A stretch of DNA of 64,000 nt, taken from positions 2,604,001 through 2,668,000 of the forward strand of contig JANTUC010000002.1 in NCBI GenBank assembly GCA_026873275.1. The letters are read 5' to 3'. Positions 36,470 to 49,698 of this stretch are shown piece after piece (the first letter of the stretch is position 1; the number at the start of each line of letters is the position of its first letter). A program made the position numbers and the translations under genes. Under the pieces are notes generated by a model that was not told the DNA's origin, searched no databases, and saw nothing but the letters and a program-made list of their open reading frames with translations. The stretch comes from Pseudopithomyces maydicus (taxonomy: Eukaryota; Ascomycota; Dothideomycetes; Pleosporales; Didymosphaeriaceae).

Positions 36470-38430
36470 CTACCGTCTAGACCGGCCGGCAGTAGGCTCA
36501 GGCTCAGGCCAGAATTCGGCGATTTCATCCAGGAACGATGAGCTGTTATGCACAGTGGTGCCACCCAGGACAACTCGCACTCCAGGTGAGCTTGCGTTGA
36601 CCTGGGCCACCATCTTCGCCTCCTCATACGTTGTGCCTCCGACCATGAAAACGATGATATCCTGGGGTTTGTCTTTGGTGGATCCACCGCCTTCAACAAA
36701 TGGGTACACCTGCGTGTTGAGCCGGCCTTTGATAAGCTCTTGCAATGTCGCCTCTAATCGCGGCGAATGCTGGGTGTATACATTCTCGACACCCTTCAAG
36801 CCCTTGAGCCGATCACGGGCACCACCGAAGAATGAACCCGGTTGAAATAGCTCTGGGATACCACCAGCAACGTTTGTAGCTTGCAGAGAATTGTGATAGG
36901 CAAGTAGCTTCTTGACAAGAGCCACTCGGTGACGTGAGACACCACTGGTAACTTCGAGAAGATCTAATAGCATGGGTGTTGAGTTGGACGAATGTTTTGA
37001 GTAGCGTAGCGCATAGATTGCTGTGAGTCGCAATTTGTTGTCGGCCGGTATCTTCGGATCCTGGATAAGCCGTTGGATTGACTTGACATCGCTTGAGTGG
37101 TTGTCTGTGCAGGCCAAACTTTGTTCCAACTCGCTCACTTCCAAAAGGTTATCATCGCCCACCCTCCGACTCAGTTCACCAACAAGAGTAACGTGCTTTG
37201 TAACATTTCCGGAGAGTTTACGAAATTCTGGGAAGTCCTCGATGAAACGCTTCATATCCGCAATTGAATCGAGCTTTTGCGAACCCTGCTGTTTTGACGC
37301 AAATTGTTCCACGTATTCCTTAGCATTTTGGCCTAGGTCGCCAAAGTTCAGGTACATGTTCTTCTTAAAAAATGGATCTTGATCTTGGGAAAGTGTGATT
37401 TCCTGCCGTGGTCGTTAGCAGCAAATGAGCAGAGCGACAAAGCAAACCAACCTTCAATTCTGGTCTTATATCTGGCACATCACGCAAGTCGACCCTGCCA
37501 TTGTTGATTCCAAGCAACTCATGAACCATTGCTTGATACGTCCATTGGGTTAGCAACGGAGTAACTGGGTCATCCCTCCGGTCCACGATGAGGAGTATTG
37601 GTGGGGTATCTGTTTTGCGGAAGTCGAACAACTGTTCCTCCTGCGTCATGTTGTACCGAACCTCGGTCGCCAATTTCCTAGCCAACGGGCTATTCTTCTG
37701 GTACCGAATCAAGGCCTTCTTCTTCAGCGCCAGCAACAATGCCAGAACGCCCTCAGTCGAGCGCTGTAGAGATTCCGCATTCCAAGTATCGGGGTTCGTG
37801 CTCCATATCCGGTGCTGTGGGAAGCCCAGGTTCAGGGACATGAGGTCGGGGTTTATTACGAGAAAGTCGGCGAAGTGTTCCTGAACCGCGCGCACAACCT
37901 CGTGGTCGTCCGCTTCCGCAAGCCGCTCGAGGGATGACTTCTTGATGATATTGCTGAAATCTATGCCCGTCAGAACTCTCGTTCTCGTTGTAGCTTGTGC
38001 GCAAACCCACATATGTGATACTCTCCATACTTTGGGTCCCGCAGCTCCTCGATTAGACTTTGGATCGATTCGGGCGACGGGCGCACAAAACACAGGCAGC
38101 GAAGATGGCGCATCTTCTCTCGAGTTGCATTATCCACCCGACTAGGGTCTATATGTCAGGGGGTACGCTCGTGGTGGGGTTGCGGGGGGCTCACTCGGTG
38201 AGATAGACTTCATGGCTCAGAAGGGCGGATTGTGTTGTCGCAGTGGACACTATTGACACCTGAATCGGTCAACGATTGTCTTTGCAGCCAACAGGTGGAG
38301 CAGACAGACCTACCGTGTCGTTGTCCAGGAGGAGTATCTTCATCTTTGCGGCGGAGGTGCCTGTCGCAGCGCTGTCTCCAGCCGACACCATCTTGGTGAT
38401 GTAGCCGGAGACGGCCTGTACAATATCCAT
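36470..38430 (-). CDS. VPS45: Vps45, Sec1/Munc18-family protein, 5 exons
   Basis: Binds Tlg2/Pep12-type syntaxins and controls SNARE assembly in Golgi-to-endosome and vacuolar transport. Exons 38430-38314, 38259-38195, 38141-38011, 37960-37452 and 37402-36470 give 584 residues, the usual length. It starts MDIVQAVSGYITKMVS, as Vps45 proteins do. Other marks are KMKILLLDNDTVSIVSTATTQSALL, FVRPSPESIQSLIEELRDPKYGEYHIYFSNIIKK, PPILLIVDRRDDPVTPLLTQWTYQAMVHELLGI, and near the end DIIVFMVGGTTYEEA..VVLGGTTVHNS. All introns are 43-58 bp. Its start diverges from the epimerase gene. Confidence 0.95.
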
Positions 38431-38999
38431 GGTGAGTGCGAGGTAGCTCACAGCACTACGATGCAAGAAAAAGTCCGTTGTCAGTACGCGCTCGTAGGCA
38501 GCTCCATACTCGGTCGAACCGCTTGACGTAGCTCGTAAGGTGTGGCTTGAGCTCCAATTGCTTAGTAAGAAGTCACGTCCAACCACAACCCGTTCTTGCG
38601 GATGACATAGTCTAGGCTACAAAGAGCTATTCGGAAGGATTGAGCAATGTCACTGAGCTGCTGAATAATGAGCATGCATGGAGGAGTGAAGTTTATTGGC
38701 CGTGTAGTTTGTTGACTAATTTTACCATGGCGTCAGATACTTTGACGCCCGTCGGTGCGGATATCAAGACGACTGCGTCCGCCAATTCCGCTCCGCTCTA
38801 GCCTTCCAACTGTCCCACCAGATTGGTCTACAAGGTTTAATGCGGGTGGAACTGAATGTAGTAGCCTAATTCCATCCTTACATCCTCCATTGCCAAAAGG
38901 ATATAACATCACTTGAATGTGCTGTTCGCTGTCCCGTCCCATCTATACTTTCCACCCACAACATTTCCACCTGATTACATCATACTGAATACTAACGAC
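38431..38999. promoter_or_regulatory. shared upstream region (Vps45 / epimerase)
   Basis: 569 bp between divergent starts, with no gene of its own. Nothing specific seen. Confidence 0.45.
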
Positions 39000-40132
39000 A
39001 TGACGAAGCTCTTCATGTGAGTCGAGTTCATACAGGCACTCCATGTTAACTACGCGCAATTCTTTTCCATTCCTGTTCTCTGCTGTCGACTGACACGCTG
39101 TAGCACTGGGGCTACGGGCTATATTGGCGGTGACGTCCTCTATGCCATTGCGAACACCTACCCAGACCTCGAGATCACAGCTCTTGTCCGCAACTCTGAC
39201 AAAGGCGCCAAAATTGCTTCTCAATACGCCAAAGTCAAGCTCGTCTACGGCGACCTCGACAGTGCAGAGCTGATATCGGCCGAAGCTGCCAAAGCGGACA
39301 TCGTCGTGCATACTGCTAATGCAGACCACACCGGCGCTGCCACAGCCATTGTGAATGGACTAGCGCAGAGAAATGCCCCAAGCTATTACATCCATACATC
39401 GGGAACCGGCATCGTATCGTCCGCAGATGTAGAGCGCAAGACGTACGGTGAGCAGACTACGCACGTGTATGACGACTGGAGCGGCATCAAGGAGGTTACT
39501 TCCCTCCCAGACACATACGAGCACCGCAGCGTCGACAAGATCGTTCTCGCCGCTGCGAAAAAAACCCAGGAAACATATTCACAGCCATCGTGTGCCCTCC
39601 ATGCATCTTCGGCCCTGGCCGCGGTCCCGACAACCAGCGCAGTATACAAGCTTACGAGTTAGCGAAGACTACGCTGAACCGCGGAAAAGGGTTCCAAGTC
39701 AACGCTGGCCAAAACATATGGCATGAAGTTCACGTCCAGGATCTTTCCGACGTGTTCCTCGGCCTTGTAACAGCAGCGCTGCAGCCCGGCGGTGGGAAAG
39801 CGACCTGGAACGCTGAAGGCTACTATTTTGCAGAAAGTGGTGAGATTGTGTGGGGGGAGATCTCCAGAAAGGTCGCGCAGATTGCAAAGGACAAGAAGCT
39901 CATCGAAACCGCGGAGATTGACAGTGTGCCAGGTGATGAGGCGAACAAGTTAATGAGGGGGGCGAGATTTCTGATCGGTACGAATTCACGGTGCAAGGCT
40001 GTGAGGGCAAGGGAGCTACTGGGCTGGGCGCCCAAACAAAAGAGTCTTGTAGAGATGCTCCCTGAAATCGTTGAGCAGGAGGCGAAGGGGCTGGGGTTGA
40101 TCAAGGGACATGCCGAGAAGGTAGGTGCTTGA
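39000..40132 (+). CDS. NAD(P)-dependent epimerase/dehydratase-like protein, 2 exons, one-base frame break
   Basis: A short first exon (39000-39016) and an 88-bp intron give MTKLFITGATGYIGGDVL, a Rossmann TGATGxIG nucleotide-binding start; the second exon is 39104-40132. The frame breaks in an A7 run at 39558-39564. One extra A turns VDKIVLAAAKK into AAKKNPGNIFTAIVCPPCIFGPGRGPDNQRS, the conserved middle of this extended short-chain dehydrogenase group, for 348 residues. The usual catalytic YxxxK is replaced by HRSVDK in this position, as in several fungal NmrA/epimerase-like proteins, so the reaction cannot be predicted. The C-terminal half carries WHEVHVQDLSDVFLGLV and a final ARELLGWAPKQKSL, typical of the family. 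Confidence 0.85.
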
Positions 40133-40629
40133 GTCATGTATTACCTTCTTTTGGACAGCCTTGCATGAAGTCGTTCCAGTTTTCCAATCTAAGGAATAAG
40201 CAAAAATGCCAGTCTAGAACGATTTTTCACATCCCACACGCACAAGATGAAGGCAGGACAAGTCGGTGAGAGTAGTGGAGTAAAGCTCAATGTAAATTTA
40301 AGTGAATTGGTATTGCTAGAAAAGCGCCGACGCCGTCTTGATTATTAGTGGTGGTTATGCTAAAGCAAGGCAATGGGTATCTGTGTCAACAAAAATGAAA
40401 GCAATTACGCTGTGCCTCGCGGCAGGTGATGTCTACGTGTAGTATGCCTCCGTCCTTCGAGGCATGCTTCGTCTTTCTTCCAAACAAAATCGCGATATTC
40501 AAAACGACTAAACCGAAAATCGGGGGACCCAAACGCCAAAAAATACGACTAAGGCGCGAGAGAGCCGGGCTATCCAAGAGATCAAAGCAGGTTTGGCAGT
40601 TGGTTAGGCAAAGACTGCACACGGGGCTG
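40133..40629. other. convergent 3' region, no gene seen
   Basis: Between the epimerase and Erf4 stops. An open minus frame continues past the Erf4 stop in another frame but is only a shadow. Confidence 0.5.
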
Positions 40630-41991
40630 CTAGCCCTCGGAAACAATTGGTGAGGACGAGGGGTGAACTTGGAAGATGGGTGTAACAGGATAGTCTTGGT
40701 CAGCTGCGGTCCCGTTCTGGAAGCTATCGCCGTGAGTATTTGGCCGTGATGCCGTGCTGTTGTCGGGCCCAAGGTGAGGGTCAGGGATCTGGATGTCGAG
40801 CTGGAGAGAGTCAGTGTGTTGAACGGATGCATGCGTGGTAGATACTCACGGTCAGATAGCCTGTCCGGCGCAGAGGAATGATGCTCACACCCTCCTTCGC
40901 TCCAACCGTGTGGTTCCAATTCTCGATCCAGCTCTCCAAGTCGGCGAGCTTCTGCTTCACTCCCGTGAGGCCTGCATCGTCCCACAGCCAAAAGGTAGCA
41001 ACGCCCATGACGGCATCGAGCCAGGCGCGGAAGGTGAAGGGGTCGAAGGCATCGACCAAGGTGTTGTTGATCTTCTCTATGATGGTCCTGAAATTGTCCT
41101 CGGTGATTTGCGGATCGAGGATCTCGGGGTAGAGATTGGCGTAGGCAGGGGCCAGGTCGCCCTTGACCATCCAGTCGCGCTTGATGCGTATGATGCGGGT
41201 GGTGTCGTACAAAGGCGAGTTGAGCGGGACATGGGGGTTCGGGTGGGGAAAGCACGGGTGCGAGGGCCCCCAGGGAAATTCCGAGGCGTCGTCGTCCTCT
41301 TGGTCGGGCTGCTCGTTGGAGTGCATGGAATTGGGCCGCGAGGGCAGCGAGGCGCGGGTGGGCTGCTTGGAGATGGCGGTGCCGGCCTCGAGGTCGGTTG
41401 CGCGGGCTGCTACTGCGGGTGCAGCTGCATAGGGTGCGCCATCTGCAGGTGCGGGCTCCTGCTCCAGCGGCATGCTCGGGGTCGGCGGCTGGGATTCGAG
41501 GTGGTGCGGGAGGCCGATGCTCGTGCGCTTGCTGTCACAGCCGGTGGAACGTTCGACGGCGAGGGACGACGGCACTGGGCTCTGGCGGCTCAGACGCTGC
41601 TCGGGGAGGGTCAACAGCGGGTACTCGTCGCGCGTGTCCGAGTGCGGATGCTGCACCGGCAAATTGGGCCCGTCGCTCGTGTGGGTGCGGGGCGGCGGCG
41701 GGTGCTGGAGGTGGTGGTGGTGATGCTGCTGCTGGTGCTGCGGTTGCACAGCGAAGTTTGACGAATTGACGGGGTTCCAGAGGCGCGACGCGGGCTGGCG
41801 CGGCGGGGACGCGTAGAGCGAGCGGAGCCCAAACAGACTCGTTATGGACCAGCGGGCTGGCGGCGAGGGCGGAGGGCTGCCGTGGGACGCCGTCGTGAAG
41901 CGTGGGGAGGATTTCGGAGTGCCGTGAAAGCGTCGTCGGCGGGTGCTTTTGCTGCTCCGACGGACGGTTTGGCCTCGGCAAAGACAGGCAT
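40630..41991 (-). CDS. ERF4: Erf4 / Golgin-A7 family Ras palmitoyltransferase subunit, 2 exons, probable frame break
   Basis: Partner of the DHHC enzyme Erf2 at the ER/Golgi, needed for Ras palmitoylation. The conserved domain is near the C terminus: RIIRIKRDWMVKGDLAPAYANLYPEIL, ITEDNFRTIIEKINNTLVDAFDPF, AVMGVATFWLWDD and LESWIENWNHTVG, then a 49-bp intron (40849-40801) to LTLDIQIPDPHLG. The N-terminal 200 residues are Pro/Ser/His-rich. The main frame has no usable N-terminal ATG; the ATG at 41991 (MPVFAEAKPSVG) lies in the neighbouring frame. One extra base, for example in the G4 run at 41904-41907, joins them into 437 residues with correct total phase. The domain call is firm; the start is inferred. 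Confidence 0.85.
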
Positions 41992-43155
41992 GGGGAGGGA
42001 GGAGGTCAGGCAAGCAGGCAGGCAAGCAGGCAAAGCAAGCAAGCAAGCAGGCAGGCAGCGTCCACCCGGGGCAATGTCAATGTTATGTCGTTATGGGTGC
42101 AGCGAGTCCAGAGAGTCCAGCAGCTGTGCAGGAGCAGAGGCACGCCTTGAATGTGCCATGGCGTGGCCACAAAGCCACACATGGCTCCTGTCCATGTCCA
42201 ACTTCGTCCCGGTCTGTGCCTGCCCGAGTGCGCAGAGCAAACAAACTTTGGCACAAATTGGATTGGGCACAACCCCTCGCAGCCCTGCGCTCGTCCCAAA
42301 ACCCTCCGGTGCAGCCTGACATGGCCCTCTTGTTCGCGGTGCCCCTGCTCGCCTCCGACAATCGCTACTCAACGCGCCCACGCCTGCCCATGCCCGCCTC
42401 ACCATGCACACCACCTCACGAGCACCCTCCAATGACGCAACCCTGGAACACACCCGTTTCTGACACCTACCTGCCATCGACCCGGGCCTCCGCTCCACCA
42501 ACGCCTCATCCGCCCTGCCGTCCAACCTCTCGGATCGCCTGCCCACGCCTTCCCGAGCCTTGTTGCAATTTCCTCTGCCTTATGCCCCTTCACTAGCACC
42601 CCTGCCTGCAACTTGTGAACTGACTAGTGCACCGCGAGCATCATCCTTTCCACCCTATATCTATGCCCTGATGCCCATTTCCGCAGAACCCGTCTGCTCA
42701 TCACAACATACATTTCAACCCTGACTTGAGGCCCCATTGCTTCCGCTTTGGCGACTACTTTCTCAACTTCTGTCCACTGTAGTGTATTATGCTATCCTTG
42801 CCTATCGTGACTAGCTGGTCAATGCAGAGAAAAAAACTCAATCATATGCTGTTCAAAATCATGTCCCGAGCTCGTGCCGCCCGCCCAAGTCTCCGAGCCC
42901 TGTGTGTCATCCACCCATACGTCCAGAGAAAGGGAGCGCCGCACTACAACTCATAAGTACATATCGTGAACCGAAATACGCTTGCGCCCATCATATCCCC
43001 AATTCAATGCGACGCCTGTCGTCCGCCTAGGGTATCGTGTCCTCCATGCGCATGCATCCCAGCCTGCTCCTTATAACATGCCCGCTCGAATAACGCCATG
43101 GGCGCAAACGAGTCCTGTTAAACCTCAATCTCCCCGTCTATAAATCCCCTGGCAT
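41992..43155. other. intergenic with CAGG/CAAG microsatellite
   Basis: No gene supported. An imperfect GCAGGCAAGCAAGCAGG-type tract lies at about 42005-42057, just upstream of the Erf4 start. Plus-strand frames from 41882 to 42600 are Pro/Cys/His-rich and low-complexity and were not called. Confidence 0.5.
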
Positions 43156-46100
43156 TCATGCTTTTTTGTTCGCCGACGCCTGCATGCGCCGCATCGCATC
43201 GCGGTGCGCATCCAGCATCTCGCTACTGCGCATCATCGTGTGCCTCAATGATTCACGTTGCTGTGCCATGACAGCTTGTTGTTGCTGCTCCATCTCTTTC
43301 TGCCTCTTTGCGTTCATCATTGCCGCTCGTTGTTGCTCTTCCCTCATTGCCGTACCCTTTGTGACCGCTCCATTCTGGTGCGCCGACCCTCTCCAGCCAG
43401 CCAGCAATTCTTCGCGCTTTTCGTCCGACCCGGAACCTGTTGTTCGTTTCGGTTGATGCGAGTCGAACCCTTCCATCTGGGGGCTACTGCCCAGCTGCTA
43501 TTCTTCCACTTCTGCGACGCCGAAGGCGGTTTATGGTGCTTTAGAACGCGTCTACGCTGAGCTAATGTCATGTCCTCCTCCTCGGCTCCTGTCCAGTCAT
43601 TGGTAATACCGACCTGTTGGTTGAAATTCTGCGAAGAAACACGGTTTCGTATCAGTGATTCGCGTTTGCCCATCAGAGTATTGCTCGGCAGCTGTACAGG
43701 TCCAGACGATATTCTTCTACCGCCAACATCAAGCGCCGATGGTTGTTGGAGCCCGGACATCTGGAGGTCCTTACCTCGGAGCTGAGATGCCTCTCGAGAC
43801 AAGCGCACAGGAGTGCCATGAGACAGTCTTCTTGAGTTGGAATTAATCTGCATCAAGGCAATATCTCTGTGTGCATTGCTGCTGTCGCTGGAAGCTCTTT
43901 TTGACGCTCGTTTTGCTGCAGCGAAGGGGTGCGTGATGTCTTCGCTCACAGGAGCCGGAAGCTCGTGGTCCAGCTGAGCACCAGGTGAATTCGGTTCCAA
44001 AATCTCTTCCACTGCTGGCTTCTCTGCTGATTCAAGGTGCTTTGCCCATTCATTGGTTCGATAGGATTGTGCTACCTTTGACAGGCGAGCGGGAAGTGCC
44101 ATTGGCAAGTCATCCATAGGAGACTCAACTTTATCGTGCTGCGGACTGGATGGTGGCGTTTCAGAACTCGTAGGACTGGATTGCTGGCTTGTGTCGCTAC
44201 CACCTTTGACCAAGGTATCATGTCGCAGACGGGAGCTTTGGGCAGAATTGCGTTTAGAGCCTGGACCGTCAGACTTGGGGTCTGTGCTGACAGTGAGTGA
44301 TTCGCCGGGACTTTTCTGTGTAGGAGATGACGGTTTGAGTGTAGCGTGACGTTGCCCCTGCACTTCGCCTGTTGGGTGGACGTCAATTGTTGGAGTGTTG
44401 GGCGTCGTGACGGCATTTTCCACTAAAGCCACACCACTATCATCCCTGAGATCTTCGGTCGTCAAATCTTCAAGCCCGAATCTTGCAGACGTAGGAGAAT
44501 TTGGAGCTGACAATTCCCGTATGGATATGGTATCCTCTTCATCTAATGTAGCTGCAACGGAAGACGCTCTATCGTCAGAATGCGTGATCACCATATCTTC
44601 TGTTTGGAATACAGGAACAGATGACCTGACTGTAGAGGTGCGCTTCATGGTTGGTTTTCCGGATAAGCGGCGCACAAGGGATTGTGGGTCTGCAACGGAA
44701 GCTTCCTCTTCGGCATCAACCATGGCAGACACGGATGCATTGTCTGAGATCTGCGATTTCACGTCATCCTCTTGTGGCACCCGGAATGGAAGTGGTATGA
44801 CGATAGGGGGTGGGGGAGATGATGGCTTCAGTGAACTTGTTGCAGAAACGGAGCGGGACAAGCGTCCGCGAGCTACAGCTTCCGAAGATTGACGAGCGCT
44901 GCTTGTTCGGCTCATACCAGCAGGCGGAGTGGTAGTAGCATCCTGATCGATTGTAGCACCCATTGCATCGATCTGCTGAATCTCATCCTCTTCTACAGGC
45001 GCAACAGTTACAATTGCCTGTTTGTTGGCAATTCGTGCTATATCAGCCTTTGGTTCATAGTTGGATGCAGTATCTTCTTTTTCGTATAAGCTCGGAGATT
45101 GTGGTGTGATTTGACCGGAATCATCGGTCGAGCCTGGGAGACTCTTTTCCCCGTAGGTAGCCTCCCATTGGCGACGTTCTTTCTGAAACTTGTCCTCAAT
45201 CTTCAAACCCAGTTCGGCCTCTTGTTTCTGCTGAGTTTCTGCGATCTCTTGTTCCTGTTTCTCTCGCTTGGCCCGACGCTCTTTGATGAGCTTCCATAGC
45301 CTGAGCTGTGAAATTACTCCAAATATTGTCAGCAAAACTACTCCTGCAAGCTCAGCCTTAAGACCCTTAGTCATCGGATAAGTAGTTGTGCCGAGTGGGA
45401 AAATATCGGGGTTCAGGTCTGTTGACGTCAGCAGTGCACAATTGTTCTGGATGGTTCAACGTCTTACTCCATAAATAGATCCAGAACTCTTTCCAACCAG
45501 CGCGGCTGAAGCAATCAATGCCCAGCATGGTCATTGTAGCACCGGCGAAGGAGATTGACCCAATGAGCCCATAAGTGCGGGTGTAGTGTGAGAAGGACAA
45601 ACTGTAACATGCAACACTCATGCAGCCAATGAATATGGCCCGACCTCCGGTTGAAGAGATCAATCCTCCTTCTTTCAGTGACATGAACCACATGCCAAGG
45701 CAAAATCCACCGAAGAGACATCCTAATCCTTCGGTGAGGTCAGAAAAGATCAACGCCAATGCTCCGAATAAAGCTCCTGTGAAGAATGCTGCTACAAAGA
45801 AAGCACCCTGGATCGCATTAGACACTGGCGGGTTCATCAAGTACACGATGAGCACAGTAACAGCCAAAGCGGCAAGGTACGCCGCAGAGCCGAAGACATA
45901 GACCCTGGCACTGTTAGTAAACAAGTGATAAAGCTGATCTGACGAACCCACCATTTGTTCTTGATTCCGACCACAGTATACAATATTCCTGAAATTAAAA
46001 ACAATGTCCCAATCACCCCGAGAGCCGGCGTGATTCTCGGATGAAGTGGAAGCGGGTCCTCCAAAACGGAGCCTGAAGTTGATCGAGATTAGCCAAATGT

Positions 46101-46450
46101 GCTGGACTGAACATTGAAAAGTGCTCACCTGATTCGGTGCCATTGGCGATTTCGCTGGACGAAGCCGTCGTGCTTGGCGATGCGGAGATGGTGCTTGAGG
46201 TTACCAGGACAGTTGAGTGGGGAGCCGAGGGGTCGGTCGCTGACTGGTGTGCAGACACAGAGGGCACGGCCGAAGACTCTCGATGCTGTGACGTAGCAGA
46301 GGGACGGGAGGACTGGTGCGGTGCGGACACGGTAGCGGTGGGTTCGTTCTCATCTTGTCGAAGTACCAGTGCGCGTCGGGGTGCTGCGGTGACGGTATGC
46401 GAGCAAAAGAGAAGCAGTATTGTAATTGGTAGTAGTTGAAGAGAGCGCAT
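43156..46450 (-). CDS. TM7S3/TM198-like (DUF4203) membrane protein, 4 exons, one-base frame break
   Basis: Exons 46450-46129, 46072-45952, 45904-45468 and 45418-43156 give 1,047 residues after adding one base to the G5 run (C5 on the coding strand) at 43479-43483. It begins with a signal peptide (MRSLQLLPITILLLFCSHTVTA), then a Ser/Thr-rich outer segment. The TM198-like domain has six to seven membrane helices (ALGVIGTLFLISGILYTVVG, AAYLAALAVTVLIVYLM, FFVAAFFTGALFGALALIF, GCLFGGFCLGMWFM, LIGSISFAGATMTMLG). A seventh helix (AELAGVVLLTIFGVISQLRLW) is followed by a coiled coil, a long disordered tail and a conserved MEGFDSHQPKRTTGSGSD..KREELLAGWR end that lies beyond the frame break. The function in fungi is not established. 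Confidence 0.88.
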
Positions 46451-48003
46451 CGCGAATTGATGCTCGATGGATCAATTGGCAATGGCCATGTATATTAGAA
46501 AAGGTGTATGTTCAGAATGGCGTGAAGGAAAGAAATATGTGCAGGCGCGATTGGCAGGGCCGATGAAGGCGACGCGGGCAGGAGTGACGAGAAGGAAAGT
46601 ACGAGTGGTAATGACGGTGGTCGGTGAGCTAACAACTACTTGGTACCAAAGGAATGGACGTCTGCAAAGACATGCAGGCAGAGTGTGGAACTGGCGTTGA
46701 GGAGATGCAGACGCGCAGCTGCAAGAAGGCACAAAACCAAGCAGAAGCGGAGACGGCAGGGATGCGTATCGGCGATAGAGTCGATTCGCATGTTCACGAG
46801 CTGATCGTCCATTGGCATGGGAGCCGTCAGAAGCTCGGGCGGCCGACAGGAGGACTGATTCAAGCCGCTCCTGTCCAGAAGCGTAACGCCGTCTGTCACG
46901 ATCAAACGGGTGTATCGGATTGGGACGCGCCTAATGCCAACTGCAGCTTCGTTCGCAGCCTCCCGAGATTGCACCAAGCCACCGCCATCGCCTGTTCGCG
47001 CCGAGTGGCCTCAGCTGTGCCTCGTTAAGCAAAAAGGAACTTTGTCGGCCAATGCGATAGCTTCGTGCAGAGTCAGTAGGGAGGAGATGACCATCCCCAA
47101 ACCGTCTACTGCGACCACTGTTCCTCTCTCCCGTCCCAACAAAGTTCGTATGCGCAATGTCATGACGAGCGGTCCAGACGATGCAAAGGCGAGACGTGCT
47201 GACCGGATGCTCCTCGGAGCAGCTTGCATGAAGAGTGAGCCTGAAATGCCTGCAATGGCTGGAGGTTGATTGAGCAGCAGGTGTCGCAGAAGAAGCATGG
47301 GCCACGGCCAATCAAACAGGCACGGCGCCGCTTTTTGTCCTAGGGCTGCATGATTCGCTACGAGCCGTGCACATCCCCGCTCGCTGGTGTGTTCCAGGAC
47401 GTTGTCCATGCATAGCAACGCCCTGCATAAAGTCCTGTCCCTATATAAGACCCTGTGGGATGGGCCGACGATGATGATGTGTTGTCCCCCTCCTGCAATA
47501 CGGAACATTGAAAAAGCAAACGTCAAGATACGAAGCGCCGTAGATTTTTAGTGGGGTACATACATAGGTACCTAGCCAAACTCCCAAGAGACCGCGCAGC
47601 TGACGCCCGGGAGCGAGCCTATGATCGACGCGATGGCGAAGATCGTGCTCTGTGCTCTCGCTTCCTTGCGTCGCTCGCCCTCAGAGCCTGGCTGTTCTAT
47701 AATCAGACTCGCGGATCGATCGGGGCGCTTGTCTAGTAATCGATATGGCAGGTTCCAACGGCGCACCCCTTACTGTATGTGTCGCTGGACAGAGTCGCCC
47801 GCGACTGCAAACTTTCGGATCGCGTCGTGGAGCACGGCGGCCCCCATCGTTCATTGCGCCATTGGGACGAACATCTCCGATTGCAGCACAGACTACCCGT
47901 TGCATACCGAGCGTCGTTCACTCGTTCCCAAGCGTGCATCGACTTGGCCTGATTCTATTCGTCCATTCGCACACAACAGCTGAGTCAAAGTTCGTAGCGA
48001 CAG
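46451..48003. other. intergenic, no gene seen
   Basis: 1.55 kb between the TM198-like start and the glutathione synthetase stop. Several overlapping frames of 100-170 codons on both strands show no domain and conflict with each other. A TATATAAG element lies near 47441-47449. Confidence 0.45.
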
Positions 48004-49698
48004 CTAATCAACTACCACGCAACTGTCGACTGCTCCGAACCCTGCAGCCACACCTCCTTCTTCGCTCTGATCCCCCTTGGTGCGAAGAAGATACCCAGCT
48101 TCCCAATTCTCCAGAATTTCACCTGCATCCCTGCCGTCTTTCCCATTTCGCCATAGACATACGCCGTAGACTCCAAGTTCACCAATGATACCACCTCGCT
48201 GTAGTTCTCCATTCCGCAGGATGGCGTTCGTCAGCGGAGGCGGTTCTATCATCTCCATCAGTATATATGCGGGCCAGTGCGTCTGCGGCAGCTTCTGTAG
48301 GAAGGGCGGGATGGCCTTGCGGTACACGTTGTTCCCACCCCCTCTCTCTGCGGCTTAAGTACATAACGGGAAGCCGAATCTACATCTTGCGCTAGCTTCT
48401 TGGCCTCCTTCCCAGCTTCGCTATCATCCAGAGGATATATTGGTGCAAAAGTCGCCAGCACCTTGGAAGCCTTGTCTTCGTCTGGTAGAAACCGCTTTAG
48501 GTGTGGAGAATGCGGAGTTGCGAGCACCTGTTGAACCTTCTTACATCCGGCCAGGTGTGTCAGCACACTTGGGCATTTGATTGCTCTGCTCTTTTCCAAG
48601 TGTAACCTTGCATTCCATTCTTTCTCTTCGGGATAGTCATCCGGGGAATATCCGGCTCGGAAGTAGACTGTAGTGACTTCGTACGAGGTCGAAGGTGAGC
48701 TAGGCGGGGTGTAGATCAGTCTTCGGTCTGCGTCCAGTTTTGTGTGAGACAATGTTTGCTCGAACGGCAACCGAAAACTGCGCACATCGTTCTCTTCAAA
48801 CAGCGCATATTCGAGATGCCGTTGATCGAAGACATTCCTTTCGGGGTTCTGCACCACGAACAGCACGCACAGGGGACGGCCAGTTGCAGCGGGACCGTAC
48901 GCTTTGTGCGCTGCTGCGAGACCTTGAGCTAGAGACGAGGCCGACTTGCTTTGGCGGAGGGCTTCTGCTTTGATAATAGATGACGTGGATGCTGGATAGG
49001 CATTGACTGATAGCAAGAACTTGTGCAAACGCGACACCTGTGTAGACAACCCACCAAAAGATGATGCAATTGTGTTAAACTCAACCTGTTTGAGGCCCGT
49101 AGATGTAGAGGAGTCAATTTGTTCCGTATGAACCATGTAGTCCGAGCGAAACAGCCCCAGAGAGAGGTCCTGCAAGATATTAAAATCAGATACCAATCGA
49201 ATGCCGACTTACCTACCTGTACATAGCCTTCCTTCTTCACTGCTATATGCGTCTGCCACAGTTTTGCCACAAAATCGTCAATGTCGATTAGCCTATAGAG
49301 ATAGGTTAGGCTGGATATCTTAATGGAAGTGGCTTTCGATAAAATGAATATCCTTTGTACTCATCGATGGGCTCAAGGGAGGAAAATGGTACGCACTCCT
49401 CAACGATCTCCTTCAACCATTCCTCATCCCGTGCAATTGCAGAATACAATTCATTGTAGGCTGTTTGTATAGCTAGGCCTGCATCAAAACAATTTCGCGG
49501 GAAAAGACTTGGAAAGAGAGTGACTGGTGCAGTGGCAGCAAGCACTCCGGCGGGGTCCTGTTCGCGAGAAACAAACGAGGGAGCTGGCCGTACAGCCAAG
49601 CCGTTTGCAATGGACCAGTCTTTCAGATTCGTTAACAGGTATTCGGATTCCTCGGGAGTCAGCTCCGGTGGATAGTTGAGGTGCGAAGGACCGCTCAT
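48004..49698 (-). CDS. GSH2: glutathione synthetase, eukaryotic type, 3 exons, one-base frame break
   Basis: Joins gamma-glutamylcysteine and glycine with ATP to make glutathione. Exons 49698-49397, 49292-49217 and 49169-48004 give 514 residues once one base is added to the C5 run at 48338-48342 (G5 on the coding strand). Family marks are LFPSLFPRNCFDAGLAIQTAYNELY, ELIDIDDFVAKLW, LGLFRSDYMVH, KQVEFNTIASSFGGLS, ERNVFDQRHLEY and the ATP-binding glycine loop KPQREGGGNNVY, where the break falls exactly, followed by IPPFL..WPAYILMEMI. The start MSGPSHLNYPPELTPEE was chosen over an upstream in-frame extension that has no family similarity. An error is much likelier than loss. Confidence 0.95.

Noticed and set aside
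40835..41761. 308-codon plus-strand frame
   Set aside because: Antisense to the Erf4 gene and Gly/Arg/Val-rich; a shadow.
46451..48003. Genes in the 1.55-kb gap (for example the 171-codon minus frame at 47011-47526)
   Set aside because: Competing overlapping frames on both strands, no domains, no plausible splice partners.
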